Shown here in pieces: positions 33,101 through 45,900 of a stretch of 64,000 nucleotides of DNA. Made by a program: the position numbers and the translations under genes. The stretch's first letter is position 1. Each line of letters starts with the position of its first letter. The notes beneath the pieces are model-generated. The model did no database searches. It was not told the DNA's origin and saw only the letters and a list, made by a program, of their open reading frames with translations. The stretch is from Schoenoplectus triqueter (lineage: Eukaryota; Streptophyta; Magnoliopsida; Poales; Cyperaceae), in assembly GCA_964058805.1 (NCBI GenBank), contig CAXKVV010000107.1, forward strand, positions 1 through 64,000, read 5' to 3'.

Positions 33101-34714
33101 TGTCACTTTTTGACAAAGTAAATACACTGAAGATCTCCTATATTGAGCCAGAATTAAGTCCTTTTAAGAAGCTATTGTATATCCTAGATCAATTCAGTGA
33201 GCTTAATGAAAGGGTCGATTTGTTGGCTTACCAAAATGGAGATTTGCAGTCAGCACTTGTATCTAGCACTACAGAGACTGACAACCTCAAGAGAGAGCAT
33301 GAGATTGTCCATCTGAGTTTGGAAAAGACCGTTCAAAAGTTGGTCCAACTGGGTGGAAAAGATATTGGCCAGGATCAGAAACAAGCTACAACAATGACAT
33401 TTTTGTCATTCCTGGAAAAAGCTTTGGTTTCATTAGTGCATGAGTATGAGAGTTCAAAGTCAAAGTTAATGGAGATGGAAGGGAAACTTCAAGCACGGGA
33501 GAAGATGGTAGGTGAATTATCAAGTCGTGTTAAGATGCTAGAGGATTCGTATCAGTCTTGGGCTGCTCAAGCTGAGATTGCTAGGGACAGAAACTTGGTT
33601 GAGGCATCTTCATCTTCAAGAAATTCTGATGAGATTGAAGATCTGGTATGTTTTAAATTGCATCTTGGAGTTACTTCCTTGGAGCACTTCATTTGTGCCC
33701 CTGTAAATAGAAAAATGACATTTGCCTTCTAAAGATCATGTAGATCCAACAATTAGATTCACAAAGTGAAACAAAATGACATATGCCTAAACAGATCTAG
33801 TCATATATAACCAAAAAGCTTGTGTGGATCCACCAAGTAAAAAAAAAATGCATCGAACTCTGGGAGGTACGATATTTCTCATATTTTTGGGTGTTATGCT
33901 TGCAAATTATCAATTTGCAGGGATATTCACAGCAATTTTTATGAGGCTGACAAGAAAGTGTTCCTTTCTATCCACGTGTTGATGACCTTTTGAGAAGCTT
34001 GTATCTGTCAATTTTGCAGGGATCTATAGGTAAAAGTTCCATATCTTCAACTGCTGCAAGAATGACTACAAGGAAAGTTTCAAGTGACCATCTCATCCTT
34101 AATGTTGGTGCAGAAACAGAACACCTCATTGCTGCTCATGAAAGTGAGGACAAAGGTATGTATGATTTTTTCCTCTATTGTGAAAAATATGCACATAATA
34201 TGTCATGCATATGCCCCTCTTGAAAATGATACATTATGCTTGTGCCATTTGCTTTCCATTGGTAAGAACGATATCCAAATCAGCCCTCAGTTCGTAGTCA
34301 GTCTGGTGGTCCTCTCAGGGACATGCATGATGGCCGTTGTCTTGAGGGGCATACAAAGACATTTTGCAGGTCATTTTGTAAAGTAATCCTACTCTTACTT
34401 GGCCTTTTTTATTAATTGTTCTTTATGTTTCCAGGCCATGTATTCAAGTCATTGAACACGTCAGGGTTGATCCCAGTACAAGGGAAATTAATTGCTGATA
34501 AGGTTGATAGTGCATGGTATGCTTCTTGAAACTATTCAGCAGATTGTCAGTTCTTTATTTGAAATTTCCTTTTTTTTTTTCTTATTATTTCATGTTGTAT
34601 TGCTGCAGGGTATCAGGAAGTAGGGTTCTGATGAGTCAGCCACGAGCGAGGCTAGGTGTTGTTGCTTATTGCCTCTTTTTACATCTGTGGTTTTTGGGAA
34701 GTATAGTTCTTTAA
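24140..34714 (+). CDS. TNO1: TNO1-like trans-Golgi coiled-coil protein (SYP41-interacting), 8 exons
   Basis: This gene encodes a large tail-anchored coiled-coil protein related to Arabidopsis TNO1, which binds the SNARE SYP41 at the trans-Golgi network and aids vacuolar sorting and membrane fusion. Exons: 24140-24283, 26827-27117, 27904-31524, 32214-32748, 33065-33645, 34020-34155, 34435-34516, 34609-34714, with phases that agree; about 1,831 residues (Arabidopsis about 1,730). The N-terminus is acidic and Ser-rich (MSDHSDSDCSPKG). Exon 3 alone gives 1,207 residues of heptad-rich coiled coil, with a run of related units of about 30-40 residues (LLEEKTSEFESC-like) at about 28700-29900. The C-terminus has SSTAARMTTRKVSSDHL, VFKSLNTSGLIP, VLMSQPRARLGVV and a final hydrophobic anchor (AYCLFLHLWFLGSIVL). 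The exon 2 acceptor (gtgcaag at 26826) is chosen because only it keeps phase, but it lacks a good polypyrimidine tract. No frameshifts seen. Confidence 0.92.
25205..25728. mobile_element. GCGG-rich MITE, copy 2, in TNO1 intron 1
   Basis: A 524-base element, opposite in orientation to 15811-16034. The left end is TTTTTAAAATGAGGATTTCA and the right end GGGCCGCATTTTAATT. The interior has a near-duplicated segment with TGTACTC and TATGGGTTGTCTG motifs and a GGTTCGAATCC stretch that matches a tRNA B box but has no matching A box. It adds about half a kilobase to the intron. Confidence 0.6.
26261..26826. repeat. GGGTACGGGC-type GC-rich repeat region in TNO1 intron 1
   Basis: A purine-rich stretch at about 26273-26462 has repeated CGGGCACGGGTACGGGTTGC units, then 300 bases of A/T-rich DNA, then a second GC-rich block at 26786-26826 (GGGCGGGTGGGGCGGGTCAC). 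Such GGGC/CGGG blocks are common in dispersed plant elements, and AGTGTTTACCAAACGGGC at 26261 looks like a hAT-type terminus, but a matching right terminus was not found. Its right edge touches the chosen TNO1 exon 2 acceptor. Confidence 0.5.
26828..26881 (+). repeat. 27-bp perfect in-frame tandem duplication at the start of TNO1 exon 2
   Basis: The unit AAATTGGGTTAGGGTTAGAC... occurs twice exactly, at 26828-26854 and 26855-26881. Read in the TNO1 frame with the acceptor at 26826 it encodes EIGLGLDNP twice before VGILVNIDG. All other nearby AG dinucleotides give the wrong phase for joining exon 1, so the repeat is most likely translated. Confidence 0.75.
31610..31655 (+). mobile_element. 5'-truncated SINE fragment with 18-bp target duplications
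   Basis: A 46-base fragment, GCCTACCCCAATTTAGTTGG then GATTAAAGGCATTG and a (TTG)n tail, matches the 3' end of plant Au-type SINEs. It is flanked by identical 18-bp copies of TTGTTTTGGGAGGTTGGA at 31592-31609 and 31656-31673, as expected for LINE-machinery insertion. It lies just inside TNO1 intron 3. The family name is from memory of the conserved tail. Confidence 0.75.
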
Positions 34715-37312
34715 CTATTGGGGTTATACATTAAAAACATTATAGATGACAATTGTAAAATAGATTTGTATAATAATGGTTCCTTTTGTTATAAATATCT
34801 TTTATTTTTGAGATTAGTCAGAGTTGTTCAAATATTCATTGTCATTCGTTTTTGATCTGTTACTTATTATGGGTTCATAGGTTATTTAGATTTGATATGG
34901 GAGATACGTAACATTAAAGTTATAAGAGATGATCTTCTTTTGTAAAATTTGTGCTCACGTGGACCACACAGGTCCATCCTGTATCACAAAATTTCCATCA
35001 AGCTGATGACCATCTACAAAAATTAATATGTGATGGTCCATTTCCACAAATCAGACCACAATCATCTCCACAAATTTGTGACATCTGCTAACAACGTTGT
35101 TACTTATCAAAATGATTCCTTGAAACTTGCTATTGTTAAAATTTTGCTCAGTATTGATCATCAGATGTCGAGGACATACCAGCTCAGCTGGAAGGACAGC
35201 AGTGCTAGCAAGTTGATTGATTTTGCTATTTTACATATTACTTGATAGACATTTTTGCTTTTGGGGGGTGTCGTTCTAAAATCTTGATGCAAGGAATGTT
35301 CTGTTTTGAGTTGATTTGAATACTGGTAGTGTTTTCTGTTTCTTTTGGTTTGCAACTTTGCATAGATGAAGGGTAGTTTCGAAGTTATTTCCATTATAGA
35401 TGTAATAAAGAAGGCTTTTATTAATGAAAGTTGGTGGAGATTCTGCTTTTTTGGGAAAAAAGAGGAACTTCTAAATTACTACTCACAAGAGTTGAAGATT
35501 GGAAACTTTACCATATTTACAGTCGTTTATGCGAAGAATTCGCTGCATGGTTATCCTTCTGACGAGAGCACCATTGAAGGGAAGAAGTATATTAAAATGT
35601 TTAAACAAGGTCACAGTAACTACCAATTTTTCTATCACATATTATCCTCTGTGGGTCGCGCAAGACGCAATCATTGGGAAATGGAGTAAAATGTGTACGT
35701 ACTCAATAAGTTATTTCTATGCAGCACAGGTATGGACAAAGGTGGTACGCACTATGACAAGAAGATCATTCTACTGACGAATTACATGCAGAATACAATC
35801 CACCGCAGGCTCATGGTTCATATGGAAGGAGCGGCGCTCCCGAATCTTCCGCAATGGAGCAGACACTCCACCGCATGCAGGTGTTAGCAGGCCGAGTTAT
35901 AGATGAGGTGTCACTATGGAAGAGACATTGCTGATGATGGAGTGCAGGAAAATATGGGTACCTCTCTTGAATGTTTTTTTTTTTATCTTAGCAGCCTGGG
36001 ATGTAACTTTTGATCTTTCTTTCTTTCTTTCTAGTTTCGTATTTTCTAGTTTTCTCATGATGTAGTAGCAGTAGAAAGAAGACACGATGTATATGTAATA
36101 AGGACTAATCCTACTACTCCAGAAACTAAGTTGACAGTCACTGTCAACGTTTTTCAAAAAAAAAAATTCCGTTGCTCAGCACTTTGCCAATCAACAACAA
36201 ATTGACCTCAGCTGTTGTATTATCTATTAATTCATATACAAGATTAAAAAAACACCATATTTTACACAATACATACTGCTAGCTTGGAATAATATATTAC
36301 CAACAAAGAAATTCGAATATAATAGTAATACGAGAGAGAGAAAAAGAGCACAAAAACCGAAAAAATAAAAACCCAACCATAAAAGCTCCTTTCCTGGAAT
36401 TTTCTGTTTGGTCTTTCGGCTCTCTTTCCTTTTGTAACTTGTTTCAGCACCTGCCTCCTCTTCCTCTTTCTGCTCTGCTTCTAGCACAGCCAACTACAAC
36501 AACACATTATAAAATCATTTAAAAAAATATGATTACTGTATATAATTAATTAATTAATTATATTTATTTTTTTTACTTTATTTGTTATCATATTCTATAT
36601 TTGAATATGATTGCACTTTTAAATTTGATGTAGAAAGATTATAATATAGAAATCACTTATAGTAAAATACAAAAAATATACTAGTTTATTAAACATAACT
36701 GAGAACAAATAATTATTAACTGTAGAAGTTAGTATAACTGTTAAAAGATTAATAATAACTTATATTTGTTAAAAAAATATTTAACTTTTACAGCTATAAT
36801 TATATATTTGACTTAATAATATATAACTATCATTAATAATTATGTAAATCATTCAACTTTTACACTACATATAAGATAAAAAACTATATTTTTTTTGAAT
36901 GATCAAATTATACCTAATAATTATATATTTTATTTAATAAAAATACACTCAGTGTTAACAATTATATTTATATTCGCTGTTAATAATTATATTCACGATC
37001 CAACTTTTACTGAAAAATTGTAACGGACGCAAAATATTTTCGTATTTAAAATATGGATGGACCCTACTTGTCAGATTCAATTCGACCTTCTGTTTCGTTA
37101 AACTACTTGGGCCAGGCCGGGCTTTAGAGCCCGGGAAAAACAGAGGAAGCGAGGAAAGAATTGAGAAGGGTTTAAACACAAATATCAAATGTATGGAGTG
37201 AAGGAAAGAAAAATTAATCTTCGTCTCGGTGTCTCTGCTGTTCTACTTTCTTCCCTCGTTTCCTATGAACTGACAAGAGGACAAACAAAAAGAAAAGAGG
37301 AAACAAGGAGGA
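34715..37312. other. intergenic region between TNO1 and the membrane zinc-finger gene
   Basis: Contains the TNO1 3' flank, a possible gene tail at 35758-35934 (listed separately), a TTTC microsatellite near 36019-36033 and very AT-rich DNA at about 36520-37000. A minus-strand frame at 36227-36493 (AEQKEEEEAGAETSYKRKE, then a hydrophobic run) looks partly coding-like but has no ATG or partner exon. The last 200 bases are the promoter and leader of the next gene. Confidence 0.45.
35758..35934 (+). pseudogene. possible orphan 3'-terminal exon
   Basis: An open frame of 58 codons to TGA at 35932-35934, including YNPPQAHGSYGRSGAPESSA and EQTLHRMQVLAGRVIDEV. The amphipathic, low-complexity-free tail and following 3'-UTR-like sequence ending in an A-run near 36158 look like the end of a real mRNA. 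No upstream exons or ATG could be linked to it; a TGA immediately precedes it in frame. It could be an orphan exon, a retrocopy end or chance. I do not recognise the family. Confidence 0.3.
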
Positions 37313-40300
37313 ATGGCAGCCGAAGGGGTAGTACGGATCTACTCCTTGGCTGTTATTTTATTTTCGCTAGTTCTCCATGGAGGGTCAGAGAACCAGGTTA
37401 GTTTGATTCTATTTTAATAAGGGGAACTTTGGTTCTTTATGTGATCTTTGAAATACAAGTTGAATTATATCGTAGTATCATCTCTGTCCCTTCTTGTGAT
37501 TGTTATTGATAGTTATTTTAGTTCGATTTGGTCAGTTATGTTTTTTGTTATACAACAGTTAATCCATCGCTGAGATTTAAAACGATGTTCAAGTAATTTA
37601 GCATTGGCTGATCTGTGAATAAGTAACGGAGATTTTGGTTATGAACTTTCCAAGAAGAACTGTATTTTTTTCTTTAATTTTTTTTGTGTCGCTTGCAATG
37701 GTAATATAATTCACTTCGATCATTTCTGATTTCTCACACTCTTTTTGTATAATTATCTAAATTCACATCATTCTTTGATTAGGGGTTTCAGCAAGGCGCT
37801 GGGGCTAGGTAATCAACAATTTGAACCTGGTTGTCTTATCTTGAATTTTTGTTCCCTTGTGAAACATTTTTAATTAAATATAATGCTCAAGAAGTGTTAA
37901 AAGATTTTTCATTTACAGAACTCTTTTACAAGATAGCTCACATAAGAATGAGGTACATTGTTCTAGAGAAAGGAGTCGAGCAGCATGGAAAGCCATTGAT
38001 GAGGTGAAACATTTTACATCTTGCACTTTCCAATTTGTTCCATGTGAATCAACAACCCAGTTAGTGTTAGCAGAATTGAAAGTGCCAAGAAAGTTTCTTA
38101 CCTGGGAGGCTTTCTTCTTCCCTGAAAAATAAAGCCTTCTCATAAATGTACATCTTGGAACTATGAACATTCAATTTCCTGACATAGTGAGTGAATTATT
38201 GGTAAAGCAACTATGTAAATGTAGAGACAGAAATTGGAAGTGATTTTTTAATAGAGAATATGCTATGGGTGAGAGCAGTTCCAAGTTGTGCCTCTTTAGA
38301 CTCATCACTTAACATATACATTGCTGACATGAGCAGGCCAATGATACTTTTTAGTTATATATACTGCTTTATTAGTTTGCTATTTTATCACTTTCTGATT
38401 CCTTAGTTCTGACATCTGGTGCAGTATCTGATGCCTTTTGTAGAGAAACAGCAATTCCAATTACCAAAAAAGTGTCGACTTAATCCACAAAATGACATGT
38501 TTCGCGAACAAGAAGAGCATAAGATCCATGTTGATATAAATGACTGGAAGTGTGGATTTTGCAAAAAGAGCTTTCGTGCGGAGAAGTTTCTAGATAAACA
38601 TTTTGACAATCGGCACTCTAACCTTATTGATAATGTAAGTTATTTTTTTTCTCAATACAATAACAACAATATAGCCTTTAATCCCAAATAAATTGGGGTA
38701 GGCTAGAAATGAAACCCAATCCGAAAATCACAAAGAAGTTTTCTTTTCAATGATACTGTTTATTGGCCCTTCGCCTGCTATAAATCTGAACCAAGTGTTT
38801 AATACTTCTTAGTTGGCCCTTCGCCTGCTACAAAAAAGAAACTTCTTAGTGATTATTTGTTTTTATTGAATTAATCTCTGTGTGCATTATTGAATTCAGA
38901 GTCAAGGAAGATGTTTGTCTGATTTATGTGGTGCATTGCACTGTGACCTGGTGATTGAGTCAAAAAAACCAAAGGGCAAATGCAACCCAGCTGCTGCTGC
39001 TAGGAATCGACACCTTTGTGAGGTTCTTATTTAATCACTTTTGTATAGACTATATTGGTGACATTTAGTTCTTTTGGGGAGCTGTGAAGAGATATCATCT
39101 ATTTCTCAGTCTTGTTAAAGATACTCATGATTTCTGGTATATGCATAAAGCGCACAGCCGCACATAACCTCAGCATTTAAACTAGCTAAATATTATCAGA
39201 CAAGAACTGAAGACTGACAACCTTGCCGTTAGCACACCTGTGAAATAACCTTGAGTCTCTGAAACCACTCATATCTTTTAAAAAAAGCACAAACAATTTG
39301 CACTATTACTGTATTTTAATGGATACAGTGATCTTCACCCTGGAACTTAATTGGTACCTGTCCAACCACTTTGTCCTTGTTTGATCCCCATTTTCTAGAC
39401 TTGTAATCCCAATCACTTATTTAATGAGAAGCATATTAAATAAATGATGACCTATGAAGGCTGAAACTTTTTCCCTAGGAAAAGTTATTCTGGAAAACAG
39501 CATTTTTCAATTAAATTTTTTTTTTTTTTTGTAGATATCATAAGCAAACAACGTATAATGTTAAAAATCTCTTCATCTTCTTCATTTATATTATATTGTA
39601 TCTCATAAACTTTCAGTCTTTTTGTACCAGCTGTTTGGTACCATTAGATCATGTATCCTTCTGTTTCAATGAAACAGGTGGATTTCCCCCACTTTTATCA
39701 AATAATAATAATATTGTATCTCACACCCTATTTATACTTGTTACAGAGCCTGGCCGACAGTTGCTTTCCTGTTAGTCAAGGTCCCAAAGCAAGCCGTCTT
39801 CATGGTATGTTCGCATTTCTTTCTTCTATTCCTGTGCATATATAGAAACCAAATTCAGATTTTACGGTGGAACAATTCTTCATTGTATTGCTTTCTGCAG
39901 AGTTTTTTTTACGCCAGTTTTGCGATGCTCATACATGCAGTGGCGGGCCTAAACCCTTTTCTAAAGGAGGCAAGGTGTGTTTTTCATAGTTCATTCCTAG
40001 TTGCTTTTCTCCATACATTTCCTCACTTTGAGACTCAATAAAATCTTAAAATATGGAGTTTGTTGTTTAGCCTCAAGTCTCAGAAATCTGGATCTGTTTT
40101 TGTGGCATCAACTACGAATAAGCCAGTCAACATAAAAAATCAACGATTCAAGCCCCAAAGTGTTTGTAAAGAACCCTGAAACAGGCCCTAGAAAATTCGT
40201 AAGTACCTACAACATATTGTAAGTCTAAAATTTCAATATTTTCAGAAACGAACAAGTGTATTTTGGCTTGCAAGTAGCATCTTGATTATTTTGCTGCTGC

Positions 40301-40513
40301 CGCTGTTCTATCTATTGGTATACTTGCACCGAAGGTATTTTCTACCTTCCTAATGATTCTTTTTTTTTTTCTTTTTGTTTCATTGCTCCTGTTCCATGGG
40401 CTTGGTGAGTTGATTGACATTGATGTATTTTGCTTGCCTGTAGGGAAATGAAAACAGTTGTTAAAGACTTCAAACGAATTGCTAAAGCAGGACACAACAA
40501 AAAGGCTTCCTAG
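37313..40513 (+). CDS. membrane-anchored C2H2 zinc-finger protein, 9 exons
   Basis: Nine exons (37313-37396, 37783-37808, 37919-38003, 38425-38634, 38900-39022, 39747-39804, 39901-39974, 40246-40334, 40444-40513) join in phase into 272 residues. The N-terminus has a signal-peptide-like core (VVRIYSLAVILFSLVLHGGS). A C2H2 finger spans residues 108-129 (CGFCKKSFRAEKFLDKHFDN.., spacing C-2-C-12-H-4-H), followed by a Cys-rich stretch (RCLSDLCGALHCD), and a single transmembrane segment at about 226-247 (FWLASSILIILLLPLFYLLV) with a short basic tail. This matches an uncharacterised plant family (Arabidopsis At5g40710-like, recalled from memory and similar in size). With a signal peptide the finger would face the lumen, so a DNA-binding role is doubtful; function unknown. 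The 26-nt second exon is small but needed for phase. Confidence 0.88.
38655..38705 (-). mobile_element. SINE 3'-end fragment, reverse orientation
   Basis: On the minus strand this reads GCCTACCCCAATTTATTTGG, then GATTAAAGGCTATATTG and a TTG/TTA tail, closely matching the SINE fragment at 31610-31655. It sits just inside intron 4 of the membrane zinc-finger gene, right after the donor. Its 5' extent and target duplication were not resolved. Confidence 0.65.
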
Positions 40514-42972
40514 GCTGTTGTATTAGGCACAAATAGAAATATTTATTGCAGGTAAGTGAACATACTCCCATGCACCAGATCCATTCTGGATTTGTAATGC
40601 TGAGTTGCATGTTTCTTCTCAGTTGCCTTGTGTTTGGGTTTGATCGGTCTTGCTAGGATTTTATTGCTGCACCAGGACTAACTTGAATTGTCGAGATAAA
40701 TTGAATCCTTATCGTCAAGTCTTGGTTAAATTTCTAGAGAAACTGTGAGACGCATCTAGTTATTTATTAGGTGCAAAAAAAGCCCTTACTCTGATAGTTC
40801 CAACAATTACCCTACTGGGTTGGAGACGTATAAATTTGACTGCTGCTAATAGTTAAGATCTAATGATAGCCAAGCACTTTTGGTTGAGATCATTGGATAT
40901 AAGAATGTGAATATTATTTTCTTTGGACGTGATTAAAAATTAATACCATTATCCTACATATCAACTATTAGTCTATTATTGTTTCTTCATCCATAACTGG
41001 AGTTAAATTATAACCAATTTGTACGGAGCATGTGTTGAACTTCCTGTTAGATTATTTTTAATAATGAAAAGGCGTGACCACCGTCACTCTTGAGCGCAGA
41101 TTGTAGGGGCTCTTTTGCAAATTCAGATGTTACAGGTTCTAAAATTTGGCTTATTGTGTGCTTATTTGGTGCGTATGACTGCTAACTTTGTAGGTCCCGT
41201 TCCTTGTGTCGACTGTGTAGGTCATGTTCCATGTGTCGACTAAAGCAGAAAAAAAGCATGGTTCCAACTTAGCGCGAACAAATTCACGGAACTAGCAATG
41301 TGTACTTGTTAAATTGTAACTTAGTTTTTGATTCTTTTTTTAAGCCAACTTTTGTAGTTAAACAAAAATAAAGTAATTATTCTTTTGGCATTTTGTTGCG
41401 TTATTAACACTGTTGTGTCTCGTTATTGCAATTTTTGGTAATAATTAGAAATATGCTCATCTTCCCGTGCTTTTACTGATGACTGATGTATTCCTGTAAG
41501 CATGCAAAAGTCCAATGATTTGGATAATTCCAAGGAAAAATAATACCAAAATGAGTTACTAAAATAACTTTGAGACCATAACGATTAATGACTACTGCTA
41601 TAAAAAAAACCTCGTATTTTATGTTTACTATCTTTTCTTGAAAAATGAGAGACATTTAAAAAAAATGGCACCAGATCTTAAAACGTCATCATGAAAATGA
41701 AAATAAAAAAATTCAAAAAAAATCCTAAAACTGAACCAAAGTTTGAATTATGGAAAAAAATTTGTTAGTTATGAAAAAAAATATATTTGAATTAAACCAG
41801 CAACTCCTAAAAATAAATTAGGAGTTCCTAAAACTAAACCAAAAACTCCTCTGAAAACTGAATTAAGAGTACCTCAAACTGAATCAAAATCTCATAGTTA
41901 TGAAAAAAAATGGTAGTTATGGTAATAGCAGCTCATCTTCTCGTGCTTTTAAAAATATTTTTGGATAATTATTTTTGGTAATAATTAAAAATATTTTTGG
42001 ATAATTATTTTTACTAATGACTGATGTATTCCTGTAAGCATGCAAAAAACCACCAATGATTTAGATAAATAGCAGCTGGATAAATGGTGTACTCTGAATT
42101 AAATCAACTTCTGGTGCCGGTGCTTGCGTATATTTACCTGAATGAACTTGCATCAATGTAGTCAAGCTAGAATTAAATGACATTACGGCATCTGATCGTA
42201 TTACGAGCTCATAATTTATAACCATTAAAAAATGTCTACAATTTTAAGCTGTCTCGGGTGTCTGAGTCTGATCTCTACAAAAGCTGCTATGAGACATGGC
42301 AGTCCTTGTCTAAGGGGGCAGCAGTAACTGAAATGAAAATCAGACATACCATACGATTAGCAAATACTGAAACATTGAAAATTTCAGGAAATGCTTTTAT
42401 TAGGAACACCTAAGATGTTCAAACTCTGCTGGTAAACTTATAACAGATATTCTAGGTTGATATTTGACAAACACTTTAATGACACTTCATTGCAGTTGAG
42501 ACTATAAAAAAAAATAAACACTGAGGGTGGGGATCTCTTGAGAACTGCTCTGACAATCATGATAATGAAAATTTCCAATAAATTAAAAAAAAAACTTGAA
42601 CACAACTTTCATTACAAACATATTCTTGAAAATTTAGATTTGATTGTGTAACAAATTTGTATGTAAGATGAGCGCTATTTGATATTCCATCAAAACTTAT
42701 TAAATTTATACTGCAAATATCATGCAACTTTTATGGCCTTTGATAAAATATCAAATGATACTCAATCTAGAAATTTAACAAAAAATAAAAAAAAAATCTT
42801 TTTAAATTTTTTTTGAAAATCTGTTGTCAAGGTTGACAAGGGATCCTCTCCTAGTCCTACCACAATGTGTATAATAAATTTTTGAAGGACAAGACATCTC
42901 CCTTTTTTTCTACCACTTTTAGACAGCAGGATGAGCAAGGTCTTCATTTAGGTTGACAACTGCAGAAGATTT
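40514..42972. other. intergenic spacer between convergent genes
   Basis: 3' flanks of two convergent genes with no supportable coding region between. A diverged direct repeat of about 60 bases (GACTGATGTATTCCTGTAAG and neighbours) occurs at about 41470-41530 and 42010-42070, suggesting an old duplication of about 540 bp. The short frames here are not convincing. Confidence 0.5.
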
Positions 42973-45900
42973 CTATTTCTTTAAAGAGTACAATCCATCC
43001 CTCAATTCTATCTTTTCCTCAGATATCAGATCGGACAGAAAACTCTGCAATTGGTGCAGCGACTTGTCGTATGTTGGTTCAGAGATACAAAACATCTGAA
43101 ATATATCATTTTGTTGTAAGTTTAGATATAACTAGATTAAATGAGATGCTGTAGCTTGAAGAATTAAGCCAACTTACCTTCAAAGTGTTGTGTACTTTGT
43201 CAAGTGTTGCAGTGCCATAATTAGTGAGCAAACCCATGATAAATTTCTGCAATATCATCACAAGAATTAAGCCAACTTACCTTCAAAGTGTTGTGTATTT
43301 TGTCAAGTGTTGCAGTGCCATAATTAGTGAGCAAACCCATGATAAATTTCTGCAATATCATCACAAGAATAACATGGACATCCCATACTAAAATTAATTC
43401 TAGTATGAAAAGGTAGATTCCAAACTATTTAATTTCATAAAATTAAATAGGACAATCTCATTTGTTATCTTAAACTCTTTAATATCCCTCATAACTTGTC
43501 AGGACTCAATGTTCCACTAAACTGTGTAAAACCCTCCCATTTTTCTTTTCCAAATTGCCCACTGACCTCTAAATGTCTAACTTGTCAAGAAGAATGAGAG
43601 AAGTGGCTATTTTGAGCGCATTCTGATGCACGATGAAAATCAAAATAAATTACCAATCATCAGGATATATAGAATAACTTGAGATTTTATTGGATCAATA
43701 GCAAAAATTTTCCACCAATACATGATGAAGAACCTTGGGTGCTGGCCTTTGAGCATACCATCTATATCGAGATAAAAAAGAAAGATTCAAACCTCAAATA
43801 CAGTCATCTCTTTTTTAAGTTGCTCCTCAACAGAGGCAACAGATCTCTCTGCCTCTTCTTCCATCAATTGGCAGCCTTCACTCGCAAGGCCATTCTTGTT
43901 AAGATCTGCCATGCTGTCTACTATGGTAAAAAGTGGGTCATCACTTTTTGCCCCTGCCGACTCTGTCAAGATTCCCTAAAAGGCATTGAAGTGAAATAGG
44001 AATGGTCACTATTTATCAAGGGTTGCAACATGAGGTAGACTCCAATTTGGCCTTTAATACTCTTGATTTTCTTTTGCAGATTTTTCTTTTATGTATTTGC
44101 AAAATAATGCCAACACTATTCTTATAAGCACCCAACACCTTTTCAGATATTGGAGAAAATATCAAGTAATTAATATTTGAAATGGAACAGTTCTAATCAG
44201 CTACCTGTTGACAATTTCCACATACTCTAGCAAATTCTTTTTGCAGATAAATTAAAAATAGTACTATACCAGGATGATATACATGCAGTTCCTTCATGTA
44301 TATGAACACAGCATAAATTAATTTCATATGGTTATATGAAAATTTTAAGGGCAAAATATTCAATTACAGATCTCAATTGTGTTCTACTTGGATCATATGA
44401 GCTATCGAATATGGTAAATATCAGCTTATCGGATTCCACTTCCATGTAATTTTGTCAAGGTTCAAAATTACAAGAGAAATAGCATTACTGTTTCAAGATT
44501 CAAAACTAAAACAAAAATAGGTATAAATCTGTCAAGGTTCCAAACTAGATGAGAAATAAAAAGTAACAGGGAATGCATATTTTAATAATAAAAGGATTTA
44601 TTTGAGCTTAAGCTATAAGACACTGGTTTCGGAAGGGAAATAATTAAAAAAAACTTTGATATCAGTCACAACCATGCTGGTTGCAAGTGCCAGTTCTAAT
44701 TTGTCCTGCTCCCGTTTTCTAATTCAGATTATTAGGAATAACTTGCTTTATGAAAGCTACCACATTTTTAAAAATTAAAATCTAAAATTTGTCAAAATCA
44801 TGCATGATACCTTACTAATCCAAAAACTTATCCTCCTGTTTAATGTATCCACAGGCATCCCAATTTCTGCTGCAAGGTTTTTAGAACTCCAACTAAATAG
44901 ATCATAAAAACATTATCACAATTCAGTGATATGCCAAGAAAAGTTAGTTAGTAAATCAATGATTAATATCCAGTACCTTGGTTCCTCCTGAAATTTCATT
45001 ATAATAGCAGCATGGACAGGAGATACACTGAATTGCATACTCCTGTCTTCAAATTGTAGTTCCAACTGATAATAAAAGTTAGTGAGACTAAATATGACAA
45101 AAAGAAATAACACACATAGAATAAAAATTATATTATCACAACCTTCACTGTTCCCAGGTTTTTCTTCCACATCAACTTTCGAGGAGATTTTATCTCATGG
45201 AACCTCTTGGCATAATCAGATAATAAACGGTCAACTGAAGAAGGTATATTAAGTTCTTCTTCCTGCAAAAATAAAACATATCATGGTAGTGAAACCATAT
45301 AGTAGACTTCAAAGGAAACCTTACCAATGCAACCTTTTGTTTCATATAGAAGTGAATGCTAAAATGGGCTAACCTTATGACATACAGTTAATTTTCAAAA
45401 TAGCAATATCTTAGCCAATAAATAAATGGTACTAACCATATTATTTTGAATAACCAAATTAATTTTTGATGAAAATTACATTGATAGTTGCTGTTAGGAA
45501 ATACCTGATAAAGAACCAATTCCAGATAAATAAAGTAAGAGGCCCAAACAAAATACCTGAATCGGTGGCCAGAAGTTTGAAGATATAATAGTAGCATCAA
45601 GAATATCAAGTGATATATCCATTTCTCCATGTTCAGAAGCTTACAAAAAGAATAAGAATAAAAAAAATGAACAAATAAACAAACAACTATATGCACTTGG
45701 ATCTCACATCTGCAATCAAGTTGAACTAATAAAAGGAAATTTTGTAATACCAGCAGAGAGAGCTTTTCCCAAAGTTACTTTGATGTTAGTATTTGTCCTC
45801 TTTGAATCAATCAGATCATTCAACATGATTTCACACTTCTGCATGCTGCTTTCCCCAAAATGTATCTGCAATTGAGTAAACAGAGTTAAAGTTAAAAAAA

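Noticed and set aside
36227..36493. Minus-strand frame with acidic start and hydrophobic run
   Set aside because: It opens with TTG, has no ATG or partner exon and lies in AT-rich spacer; not supported as a gene.
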